This document shows positions 55,250-64,000 of a DNA stretch of 64,000 nucleotides, one piece after another. The position numbers and the translations under genes are program-made. Source of the DNA: Pectinophora gossypiella (taxonomy: Eukaryota > Arthropoda > Insecta > Lepidoptera > Gelechiidae). Numbering within the stretch: the first letter of the stretch is position 1; each line of letters begins with the position of its first letter. Under the pieces are notes generated by a model. It was given only the letters and a program-made list of their open reading frames with translations, made no database searches and had not been told where the DNA came from. The stretch spans positions 124,001-188,000 of the forward strand of contig NW_026063240.1 in assembly GCF_024362695.1 (NCBI RefSeq). The letters run 5' to 3'.

Positions 55250-55731
55250 TTAAATTCTACAGTTAGCTCGTTTTGGCTACTTTGCAATGATTTAATGGCG
55301 TTATTAAAGTGAGTAGCATCCGTGTAGTCCAAATTACCGGTTACACTTTTTATTATAGACCCTAACCCGTCTACAAGACCTGTTTTCATGCGGTTAGACT
55401 CTAAGGTTTCTAAATTCTCTAAAATGGTGGTAAGTTTATTAGTAAGATATTCTATCTGTAGTTCATATAACATGTAAGTATCATTGCTGAGTTTATGACG
55501 GTATTCTACGAGTTGAACTTGTATTAAATTAACTTTATCTTTCAGGTTAGACAAGTCGACGGTTTGGAGAAAGGTATGATAATGCGTGATAAGCCTCGTA
55601 GCTCCAAGTCTGAAGGGTAGCAGTCCAGGACCGTCGTCGAGGCTCTCAAGTTTTATCTCCCGAGCTGTTCCCCGGTGGACTGCTATTGAAAGAGCAATCA
55701 GGCCCAGTATCACCCTGTAACAATTGGGCAC
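55250..55731 (-). pseudogene. Errantivirus-like env, N-terminal part
   Basis: It starts at ATG 55731 and overlaps the last 86 bp of pol in another frame. A signal-peptide-like hydrophobic stretch (VILGLIALSIAV) occupies about residues 6-18. A helical region follows, then a glycine-rich GLVDGLGSIIKSV segment near residue 116, the position of the fusion-peptide-like block in F-type errantivirus envelopes. H3 interrupts the gene at 55249/55250. In errantiviruses env is normally expressed from a spliced RNA, which would suit the overlap with pol. Confidence 0.7.
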
Positions 55732-58700
55732 TTTTAGGGACTCTTTTTAACCGACTTTTAGCTATGGGGTTGCGTTTTCGCGAGGTATAAATATGAATTG
55801 GCAGATCAGCTAACACGGTATCGTGTGTGTATCGCGGAGCGACTTTCTGACGGCTAGCGCTAGGGTTGGCAATAAATACGCGCTGCTGCGGTTGATATTC
55901 AACTTCCGGTTCTCGTCCTTTATTCCTCTGTTCAATTAGGTTAGTACGATGTGTTAGTGACGATTCATTGATCATGTCATAGACAGTCTTCATTTGATCA
56001 CGATGATTTTGAATATATTGCTGCATTACATGTTTCATAAGATCTATATCAAAAGGGTCTCTAGGGTCGAAATGCCCAGTTATAATATCATATGGCCTGC
56101 ACTTAGTGAAACTATGTACAGAGCTATTATAACCCAGTATCGCATAAGGCACAAGTTTTAATACATTTTCATTTTTATGTTTTAATTTCAAAATGCATAA
56201 ATGTTCCAATAAGGTCAAATGAAATCTTTCTATGTTCCCGTTTTCATTAGGGGTATGTGGTAAAGTGCGGTGGTGGTTAATTTTGTGAAGGTTAATAAAT
56301 TCATTGAATAGTTGATTAGTAAATTCGGGTCCATTATCTGTCACTATATTTATTGGCAACCCATGATGAGTTGAAAACTGTAGTAACCCTTGTAGAACAC
56401 TTAGCGCGGTGCTATCGGATAAGTGATATGCCTGTGCATACTTAGAAAAGACGTCAATGATCGTGAGAAACTTTTCGTTTTGTACTGCGAGTAAATCAAG
56501 GTGTATGATTTCGAAAGGTCTAGTTGCTGGCGGGACGACGCGGAATTCCTGTCTTATCGGGTTGCGATCGTATTTTGCCTGGCCGCATATGATACAATCA
56601 TTTATGTACTTAGTGATGTGGTCGCGCATTTTAGGCCAATAATAACGTTTGGAGAGAGCAAGAAAACATTCGTTTATCCCGCGATGATTGGTTTTTCCGT
56701 CATGATAATTTTTAATTATATTTTGCTGCTGAAGGTAATCTTTAACATTTTCAAGTTCCGTTTTAGCTAGTACTAAGTTCATGGCGGAGTTTTTGAAATT
56801 ATCCTGAATGATAGGTATAATACTGTACATAGCCAAAGGTGGAGTAATTAGTAACGCGGTTTTAATTTTAGGATGCACGTATTCCTTTATGACGTCAACG
56901 ACGTCGTCACGGAGATTAGACTCGGACACGCAGACGGATGTCCTCGTGTGAGTGTCGAATGGCTTGGTAGTAGTGGGACGTTTTTTGATATCGCCTACCA
57001 CTGTTATATGGATTTGCTTATGATATTTATTCAGGGGTTCGTCGACTATGGGAATTTCGAGAATGGGGTTTTCTTGACTTGTATGAGCGGATAGAGTGGA
57101 TGAGTTATGCGAATGTGGACGTTCCGAGGGGTTCGCAATCATGGAACTTATCTCCTCGTTATGGATCTCGATCCTTGATAGGGCGTCTGCGTTAGTATTA
57201 CTCTTTCCCTTTTTATAAACCACAGTAAAATCATATTCGGCAAGTTTAAGCTTCCACCGCGTTAACCGTGAGTTGGGCTCTTTTAAACTCATAACCCACT
57301 GTAGTGGTTTATGGTCGGTTAAGATCTTAAATTTCCTTCCAAATAGATAAGGACGGAAGTACTTGGTGGCCCATACAATTGCGAGTAATTCCTTCTCGAT
57401 TGTACTGTAGTTTATTTCGCTTTCGTTGAGAGTTCGGGAAGCGTAACAGACCGGTTTGTCTGACCCTATAGGGCCTTGGGAAAGGACTGCGCCTATGGCG
57501 AAGTTAGAAGCGTCAGTGGTTAAGTTAAAATCCTTACTGAAATCGGGATATTGTATAATGGGGTCATTTATAAGTAGGGTCTTGCATTTCTCAAATGCAT
57601 TGATGTAATCAGAATCTAAAGTGATTTTACGGCCCTTTTTCAAACATTGTGTGAGTGGTTTAGTAGTACGGGCGAAATCCGGGATGAATCTACGATAGTA
57701 GCCGACGAGTCCTAGAAATTGTTTAATTTCTTTCGGCGTTTTAGGTATAGGGTATTTTTCTATCGCGGTGATCTTATCCGGGTTAGGTTTAATTCCGTCA
57801 GCAGAGATAACGTGTCCTAGGTAACCTGTTTCGAGTTTTAGGAACTCGGATTTGTCCATTTGTATTTTAAAGTTGGACTCACGTAACCTCTGAAATACTT
57901 TTTCAAGATTTACCATATGCTCCTGTAACGAGGTACTGAATACGATGATGTCGTCCAAGTACACGAGGCATATGACATTCTGAAGACCTTTCAATACATT
58001 GTCCATCACGCGTTGAAACGTAGATGGAGAATTTTTTAGACCCATGGGCATACGAAGGAATTCGTAATGACCATGTTCCACGTTGAAGGCGGTCTTGGGG
58101 ATGTCAGATGGATTCATCTCCACTTGATAAAATCCACTGGCAAGGTCTAAAGTCGTAAAGTAGTGACAGTTGCCTAACTTATCTAACACGTCGGTAATAT
58201 TTGGAATCGGGTACTTATCATCAATGGTTTTTTCATTCAGTTTTCTGAAATCAACAACCAGACGCCATTTGGTTTTTCCAGATGCGTCCGCCTTTTTGGG
58301 CACAACCCAGATCGGAGAACTCCAAGCTGATTCCGGCGGCCTAATAATATTCTGATCTAACATCTTTTGGATCTGTCCTCTAACTTCATCCCTATGTATA
58401 AAAGGATACCTATAACTTTTGGTATATACCGGTACCTCGTCTGTCGTTCGGATGTGGTGTTTTATTATATTGTTAAAAGTTAAGGGCTCCTCGTCTAGAT
58501 AAAATACGTCTGCATAGCGAGCGCACAAGTTTTCTAAATTAACGCGCTCCTCCGCATTTAGGTGTTCCGTACGGAGTCGCGATATAACTTCGTTAGCGCG
58601 CGTGCGCGATATCTGCGGTTCGGACGCGCCGGCATGCGGTTGCGGCGGCGGGTTTAAACCGCTCATGCACTCGATGTTGTATGTACTCACCTCGACAGGG

Positions 58701-59302
58701 CGATCCATACAGAATATTATATCGTGTGGTGTAGGGTTTGAGACTTCTATAATACCATGATTATTTACCACTGATGTTAAACATTCGTTTATAATGCAAT
58801 TTGAGATAACTTGTTCCGTGATAATAGCGTCGCCGTCATGTGTATTGATTGGGATTCTTATTAATTTTGACGACTGACTAGGTATGACGTCTTCGTAATA
58901 ATTAACGTTTCGCGAGTTATACATGCGTATGGTATTGGTCGAATTATGGGTGACTAAGGACCTGTTTTTAAGGTCTATTTTAGCCTCCCATTTCTCTAAG
59001 AGGTCAGTGCCAATGAGACCGTCAAAGTAATCGTGAAATTTATATACGAATAGTTTTATAGATCCGGTATCATGGAACTCCGGGAAACATGGGATAGTGA
59101 TGGAATAGTCATTACGCGACGTAGCGTGCACGTTAGTTACCTCAAACGGATCATAGTTTAGTTGTACTGTACTATAGTACTTATCTACAGCGTCGGGGCT
59201 CAAGAAGGATTGGTTCGCGCCGGTATCAATGAGTAACTTGAGAGGTGGATCGTGAATCTGAACATAGGGTAACTGACGCTGTGATTGGAGGTTTAGTTCT
59301 AT
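55646..59302 (-). CDS. Errantivirus-like Pol: protease, RT, RNase H, integrase
   Basis: The frame is open from the gag stop region to 55646 (about 1218 codons). The protease active site LIDTGANQ lies near 59235-59212, upstream of the non-ATG start at 59203, so entry is by -1 shift from gag at the A-run CAAAAATAG (59299-59307). Counting from 59203: RT with WRLVVDFRKL near 315 and the catalytic VYLDDII near 415; RNase H with TTDASNFAIG near 565 and ILTDHKPL near 635; the integrase zinc region with CIICGQAK near 865; the core with HLDLLAV near 899, TDNGPEF near 956 and NGNIERF near 988. All catalytic residues are present and I see no stop. Confidence 0.85.
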   Translation of the reverse strand: MELNLQSQRQLPYVQIHDPPLKLLIDTGANQSFLSPDAVDKYYSTVQLNYDPFEVTNVHATSRNDYSITIPCFPEFHDTGSIKLFVYKFHDYFDGLIGTDLLEKWEAKIDLKNRSLVTHNSTNTIRMYNSRNVNYYEDVIPSQSSKLIRIPINTHDGDAIITEQVISNCIINECLTSVVNNHGIIEVSNPTPHDIIFCMDRPVEVSTYNIECMSGLNPPPQPHAGASEPQISRTRANEVISRLRTEHLNAEERVNLENLCARYADVFYLDEEPLTFNNIIKHHIRTTDEVPVYTKSYRYPFIHRDEVRGQIQKMLDQNIIRPPESAWSSPIWVVPKKADASGKTKWRLVVDFRKLNEKTIDDKYPIPNITDVLDKLGNCHYFTTLDLASGFYQVEMNPSDIPKTAFNVEHGHYEFLRMPMGLKNSPSTFQRVMDNVLKGLQNVICLVYLDDIIVFSTSLQEHMVNLEKVFQRLRESNFKIQMDKSEFLKLETGYLGHVISADGIKPNPDKITAIEKYPIPKTPKEIKQFLGLVGYYRRFIPDFARTTKPLTQCLKKGRKITLDSDYINAFEKCKTLLINDPIIQYPDFSKDFNLTTDASNFAIGAVLSQGPIGSDKPVCYASRTLNESEINYSTIEKELLAIVWATKYFRPYLFGRKFKILTDHKPLQWVMSLKEPNSRLTRWKLKLAEYDFTVVYKKGKSNTNADALSRIEIHNEEISSMIANPSERPHSHNSSTLSAHTSQENPILEIPIVDEPLNKYHKQIHITVVGDIKKRPTTTKPFDTHTRTSVCVSESNLRDDVVDVIKEYVHPKIKTALLITPPLAMYSIIPIIQDNFKNSAMNLVLAKTELENVKDYLQQQNIIKNYHDGKTNHRGINECFLALSKRYYWPKMRDHITKYINDCIICGQAKYDRNPIRQEFRVVPPATRPFEIIHLDLLAVQNEKFLTIIDVFSKYAQAYHLSDSTALSVLQGLLQFSTHHGLPINIVTDNGPEFTNQLFNEFINLHKINHHRTLPHTPNENGNIERFHLTLLEHLCILKLKHKNENVLKLVPYAILGYNSSVHSFTKCRPYDIITGHFDPRDPFDIDLMKHVMQQYIQNHRDQMKTVYDMINESSLTHRTNLIEQRNKGREPEVEYQPQQRVFIANPSASRQKVAPRYTHDTVLADLPIHIYTSRKRNPIAKSRLKRVPKSAQLLQGDTGPDCSFNSSPPGNSSGDKT

Positions 59303-59896
59303 TTTTGCTTGGATGACTTCGTGGGATTGTGAAAATCCTGTTCCTGAACGGAACTGGAGGATGGTCGCGGTTCCTCCTGATCATTAGCAACGTTAGGGGT
59401 GTCATACGTTTGATTGGCCGTGTATTGTTCCTCATCTGGGTAGTATGGAACCATAGTCATATTACCGGGAATACCAGGGTATTCGTTATAATAATCCGTC
59501 GGATAATAATACTCATATCCTTCGTATGTATTACACTCCGGATAATAGTCGTCATAGTTAGCAAATTCCGTTAGGTTCATCTCGCGTGTCTTAAAATAGT
59601 TAGAGGGCGGCGGATTACCATGCGTACGCCAGTTATGTCCGGTCATAGGTAAGGGTTTAGTTACGTAGTGGCTGACGCCACTCATAGGCTTCGGACCTTG
59701 GTCATGTGGGGGATTGCGCGCGGGTAACGTGAAACGGTTTTGGTTGAAATTATAGTTAGGTGGTGGTGCGCGGAACATTTGTTGTGTGCGTGTAGGCACA
59801 TTAGAGGGTTGATTTATAAAACCACGGTTATACATATTATTATAAGGATTAGTAGGTTTCATCTGAAATAATTATTATAAGGATTAGTAGGTTTCA
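59299..59896 (-). pseudogene. Errantivirus-like gag, C-terminal part
   Basis: About 190 residues, rich in Asn, Pro and Tyr (NPYNN, EYYYPTDYYNEYPG), ending KSSKQK and TAG at 59299. It has no zinc knuckle, as is usual for errantivirus Gag. Next to the Helitron H4 junction, 35 bp (ATTATTATAAGG...GTTTCATCTGAAATA-type) are duplicated (59836-59870 and 59871-59896 onward). The duplication shifts the frame. Confidence 0.7.
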
Positions 59897-59927
59897 TCCA
59901 TACTAATATTATAAATGCGAAAGTAAC

Positions 59928-59964
<37 letters not shown>

Positions 59965-61081
59965 TACTCTTTCACGCCTAAACGGCTCAACGGATTTTGA
60001 TGAAATTTGGTATGGTGATAGATGATAACCTAGAAATGGTCATAGGCTATAAATAATCACGCCATCGTTCTTAGGGGGTAGGCAGTTGGCAGATAACTAA
60101 ATTGATTTAGTGATTTGTAGTCGTTTTTGTTGGGACTTTTGCTCTTTCACGTCTAAACGGCTGAACGGATTTTAATGAAATTTAGTAAGGTAATAGTTGG
60201 TTATCTAAAAACGGTTGTACGATCAAATTGATCACGTCATCGTACTTAGGGGGTAGGAAGTAGGCAGAAAACTGAATTGAGTTAGTGATTTTTTTATGGT
60301 TTTTGCTGGGAGTTTTGTCTATCATGCCTAAACGGCTCAACGGATTTTGATGAAATTTAGTTAGCTGATAGATAGTAATCTAGAAAAGGATATGGCCTAT
60401 TAATATTTATGCTATCGTACTTAAGGCGTAGGCAGTAGACAGAAAACTAGGTTAGTGATTTTTAATTGTTTGTTTTAAAAGTTTGCCTCATTCACGCCTT
60501 AACGTCTGAACGGAATTTTATAAGACTTGGTTAATTTAAAGATAGGATCTTAGGCACGGACACAGGCTACTTTTTATGGCGGGAAAATACCTCATTCCCG
60601 CGGAAATCTAGATTTCGTGATCGTGTCAAGAAGCGCATGACGCCATAGCTACTGGAATGATTTCGATGTTTTTTTTAAACTGAGTGACCTCAAGTTAGTA
60701 TTTGATCACTTTTCTAACTTAGAGGGTAGGTAGGCGCCATAATTTAGGGAATTTATGATAAAATTTTGATGCAACTGTCTTTATTAAACAGTTATATCTC
60801 ATTCCTACAGGAACTTACACATAGCTATAGCTAGCTATCTATTAACATTAAAACTCTTTCTAGAATCACATTACGCCAATTAATTGATCTGATTTGTATA
60901 AGTTTCTTTATTCAACTGACTGTTACATTACATACAGATAAAATCGAATTACTTACACCACATCTATACTTATAATAAATCTGTAGAGAGGTCAATTCTG
61001 TACATTAAATATTTTTTCAAAATAACTATCAGAGGGTGATAAGTGATCGATACTGATGCCAAAAATGCAATCAGTAAAATT

Positions 61082-61122
<41 letters not shown>

Positions 61123-63091
61123 ATGTTCCTTATAGAAACAAAAACTACTGGACGGATTTTAATGAAACTTGGTACAATTATTCTTCACACTCCTGGACAG
61201 GTCATAGTATACTTTTCATCACGCTACAATCAAAAGGAGCAGAGAAGTGAAGGGAAATCCTTTTGTATGAAAAACCTAAACCACTCAAGTTAGACGTTTG
61301 GAATTTGGCATGCAGGTACCTTAGATACCGTAGAGGTGCACTAAGAAAGGAATTCCCGAAATTCCTACGGGAACGGGAATTAGCGGGAAAATCCTTTTGT
61401 ATGAAAAATCTAAACCACTCAAGTTAGACTTTTGAAATTTGGCATGCAGGTACCTTAGATAACGTAGAGGAGCACTAAGAAAGGAATTCCCGAAATTCCC
61501 ACGGGAACGGGAATTAGCGGAAAAATATTTTTGTATGAAAAATCTAAACCATTCAAGTTAGATGTTTGAAATTTGTCATGCAGTTACCTTAGATACCGTA
61601 GAGGTGTACTAAGAAAGGAATTCCCGAAATTCCCACGGGAACGGGAATTAGCGGGAAAATCCTTTTGTTTGAAAAATCTAAACCACTCAAGTTAGACGTT
61701 TGAAATTTGGCATGCAGGTACCATAGGTACCGTAGAGGTGCACTAAGAAAGGAATTCCCAAAATTCTCACAGGAACGGGAATTAGCGGGAAATACCTTTT
61801 GTATGAAAAATCTAAACCACTCAAGTTAGACATTTGAAATTTAGCATGCAGATACCTTAGGTACCGTGGAGGTGCACTAAGAAAGGAATTCCCGAAATTC
61901 TCACGAGAACGGGAATTAGCGGGAAAATCCTTTTGTATGAAAAATCTAAACCACTCAAGTTAGACGTTTGAAATTTGTCATGCAGGTACCTTAGGTACCT
62001 TGGAGGTGCACTAAGAAAGGAATTCCCGAAATTCCCACGGGAACGGGAATTGACGGGAAAATCCTTTTGTATGAAAAATCTAAACCATTCAAGTAAGATG
62101 TTTAAAATTTGGCACGCAGGTACCTTAGACACCGTAGAGGTGTACTAAGAAAGGAATTCCCGAAATTCCCACGGGAACGGGAATTAGCGGGAAAATCCTT
62201 TTGTATGAAAAATCTAAACCACTCAAGTTAGACGTTTGAAATTTGGCATGCAGGTACTTTAGTAAACTTAAAGCTTAGTTGCAACAGGATATTACAAAAT
62301 TCCCACGGGAACGGTAGTTAGCGGGAAAAAACATTTGTATGAAAAAATCAAATCTAAATAAAAGGAGAAACTGACTGACTCAGTGACTGACATATCAACG
62401 CATAGCCTGAACGGCTAAATGTAGGCATTTGAAATTTGGAAGGGACATAGCTTAGGTACCGTAGAGGTGCACTAAGAAAGGAATTCCCGGAATTCCCACG
62501 GGAACGGAAATTAGCGGGAAAATCCTTTTGTATGAAAAATCTAAACCGCTTAAGTTAGACGCTTGAAATTTGGCATGCAGGTACCTTAGTTAACTTAAAC
62601 CTTAGTTGCAACAGGATATTGCAAAGTTCCCACGGAAACGGGAGTTAGCGGGAAAAAAACATTTGTATGAAAAAATCGAAACCGCGTAAGATAGATGTTT
62701 TCAATTCAATTCAATTAAATTATTTATTGCATTCCATGTAGTACAATGGGGTGTTACATAGGCATAGGAACTAAAACATGGACCCTGTAGGGCACAGCGA
62801 CGTTGAAGGGAAGAGAGGAAGTGTGTATTAAAATTAAAACTCAATGAACAATCAATTAAAAAAAAATCAATTCAATCAATTGATTCAATCTAGCATGCAT
62901 GCATACCTTAGTAAATATAAAGTTTATTTTTGGCTGTATTTTGAAAAATGAGAGTTATTGGGAAAAAAATTGTATGAAAAAATCTAAACTGCATAAGTTA
63001 GATGCTTGAAATTTGATATGCACTCCCACACACACAAAGATCTCTCTCTTATATAACACGCCACGCGGACGAAGTCGCGGGCAAAAGCTAG
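59897..63091 (+). mobile_element. Composite chimeric Helitron (H4) in gag
   Basis: Type 1 5' sequence (59897-60962, 1066 bp) is joined to a complete type 2 element (60963-63091) ending CTAG at 63088-63091. The outer flanks are A (59896) and T (63092), and the internal type 2 start is also preceded by A. The type 1 part stops about 200 bp earlier than in H3, so the two chimeras arose separately. About eight 132-bp units and the nested LINE end (about 62700-62890) are present. The (GTCT)n tracts are near 59927-59962 and 61085-61120. Confidence 0.85.
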
Positions 63092-64000
63092 TCTGAAATA
63101 AAGGCATCGTATTAGGCACATTATTGGGTCTTTGCCAATTAGGTGTATTTGCAGCAGGGAAAGTGAATGGTTTTTGCATAGGCATGGCTACAGGAGCCAC
63201 GGGCAACATTTTATTAATGAATGGCTGTTTGCCAGGTAAAGATTCATTTCTTTGCTGCATGTACATTGCATTAAGCTCATCTTGAGCGAATTCAAGAGCT
63301 TTTTCCAGACTACTAGGACGCATGCATCTAATTTTTGATCCCAACGGATCTCTAAGACCGCGTGTGAAGGCCTGAAGGGTCAGTTTCTTGTAAAGTTCGC
63401 GTTTCGCTTCAATGGTAGTGGACAGGGTGTCATGAAGCGATACATACGTCATAATAGTACTGAATAAATTAGCACACTTATGATAATACTCCTGAGGGGT
63501 GCCGCTCCCTTGAGTGGCTACCATGAGGTCATTGTAGAGTGAACTTTCGTCTCTCTGATCAGAGAAATTGTTAATTAGAGTTAATTTGATGTCACTCCAA
63601 TTACCAGATATACCGTGTGAATTTATTAATCGTAACGCACTGCCGGTGATTTTGTTCAAAATAGCGTTAGTTAGATATGATTTCGCAATTCTTACTTTGG
63701 GGTCATTTTCGTCTATATACTCAGCTATGATGTCATCACAGATATTAATGAAACGAGTCAGCACATGAGGGTTCCCGTCGAATTCGGGCACTAATCGCAT
63801 AGCCTTGAATATGAGGTCTGGATCGTACGGCATCGTGATAACCTTATCACAACTGTTCAAATAAGTTTCAGCGTTTGAATATACGGGTTCGGATGTCATA
63901 TGATTATCTAAATCAACTTCAGAGTTCGAATCTGAAGAGTCTAATTCTAGGTATCTATTACTATCTAACTTAGAGTTACGTGAATTTTTATTACGATTAA
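63092..64000 (-). pseudogene. Errantivirus-like gag, N-terminal part (runs off the window)
   Basis: From ATG 63899 the frame encodes about 270 residues of a Ty3/gypsy capsid-type Gag (LVPEFDGNPHVLTRFI near residue 36; LMVATQGSGTPQEYYHKC near 125; AFTRGLRDPLGSKI near 177) up to the Helitron junction. The residues after about 270 in the raw frame are Helitron sequence. The same frame stays open from 63900 to the window edge, so the true start may lie outside. Confidence 0.7.

Larger units (their letters stand above)
50127..64000 (-). mobile_element. Errantivirus-like Ty3/gypsy element, 5' end outside window
   Basis: On the minus strand, gag (from the right edge), pol, env and a 3' LTR (50127-50567) follow the order of insect errantiviruses (Metaviridae). 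Two composite Helitrons (51844-55249 in env and 59897-63091 in gag) interrupt it. Pol is one long unbroken frame, and env and gag return to frame when the insertions are subtracted (for gag also a 35-bp duplication). The provirus was therefore apparently intact shortly before the Helitrons landed. The 5' LTR and the start of gag lie beyond 64000. Confidence 0.85.

Overview
The window looks like repeat-dense intergenic or heterochromatic DNA of an insect, most likely a moth or butterfly. The evidence is Helitrons with 5' ends rich in (GTCT)n and a conserved 3' hairpin followed by CTAG, CR1/RTE/Jockey-type LINE tails, Lepidoptera-type SINEs, BEL/Pao and Ty3/gypsy elements, and AT-rich spacers. 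I see no host gene, rRNA, tRNA or CRISPR array. Family names below rest on protein motifs and element ends read by eye, not on database matches.

Layout, left to right. 1-15.2 kb is a nest. A decayed BEL/Pao element on the minus strand (BEL-A) is split by a full-length CR1-like LINE (4263-8131) and by a 5'-truncated Jockey LINE (8155-12171), which itself carries a PIF/Harbinger derivative (8760-10511). A composite Helitron (170-3956) lies at its left. 15.3-21.3 kb is a two-ORF LINE (LINE-L), broken by a pogo/Tigger-like deletion derivative and by an antisense truncated LINE. 21.8-23.6 kb is a single Helitron. 23.6-29.0 kb is a gypsy element on the minus strand (gypsy-B), broken by a composite Helitron (25106-27912) and two SINE-like insertions. 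29206-37651 is a complete, LTR-bounded BEL/Pao element with an envelope-like gene (BEL-B, roo-like). 38.4-40.3 kb is a LINE reverse transcriptase. 40362-43721 is a young non-autonomous LTR element with two 623-bp LTRs that read as identical and no convincing genes. 43.8-50.1 kb holds another Helitron, a CR1 tail, a MITE with 88-bp perfect inverted repeats, and an RNase H-bearing LINE (LINE-R) split by a Jockey copy. 50127 to the right edge is an insect errantivirus-like element on the minus strand (gag, pol, env, 3' LTR; 5' LTR outside). Its env and gag are each split by a composite Helitron.

How the parts fit together. Target-site duplications, or empty-site and reading-frame logic, support most nesting steps, so relative ages can be read off. 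All three Helitrons that landed in LTR-element coding regions sit between A and T. The host frame returns when they are subtracted, though at the gag site a 35-bp duplication must also be removed. Most Helitron copies are composites with two or three 5' ends but one 3' end. That fits outer elements that captured the 3' terminator of a Helitron inserted inside them. Other notable points are a canonical A_AAA_AAC slippery site at the CR1 ORF1 stop, in register with ORF2, and an overlapping TAATG between LINE-L ORF1 and ORF2. No autonomous Helitron Rep/helicase is present, so the Helitrons here are non-autonomous.
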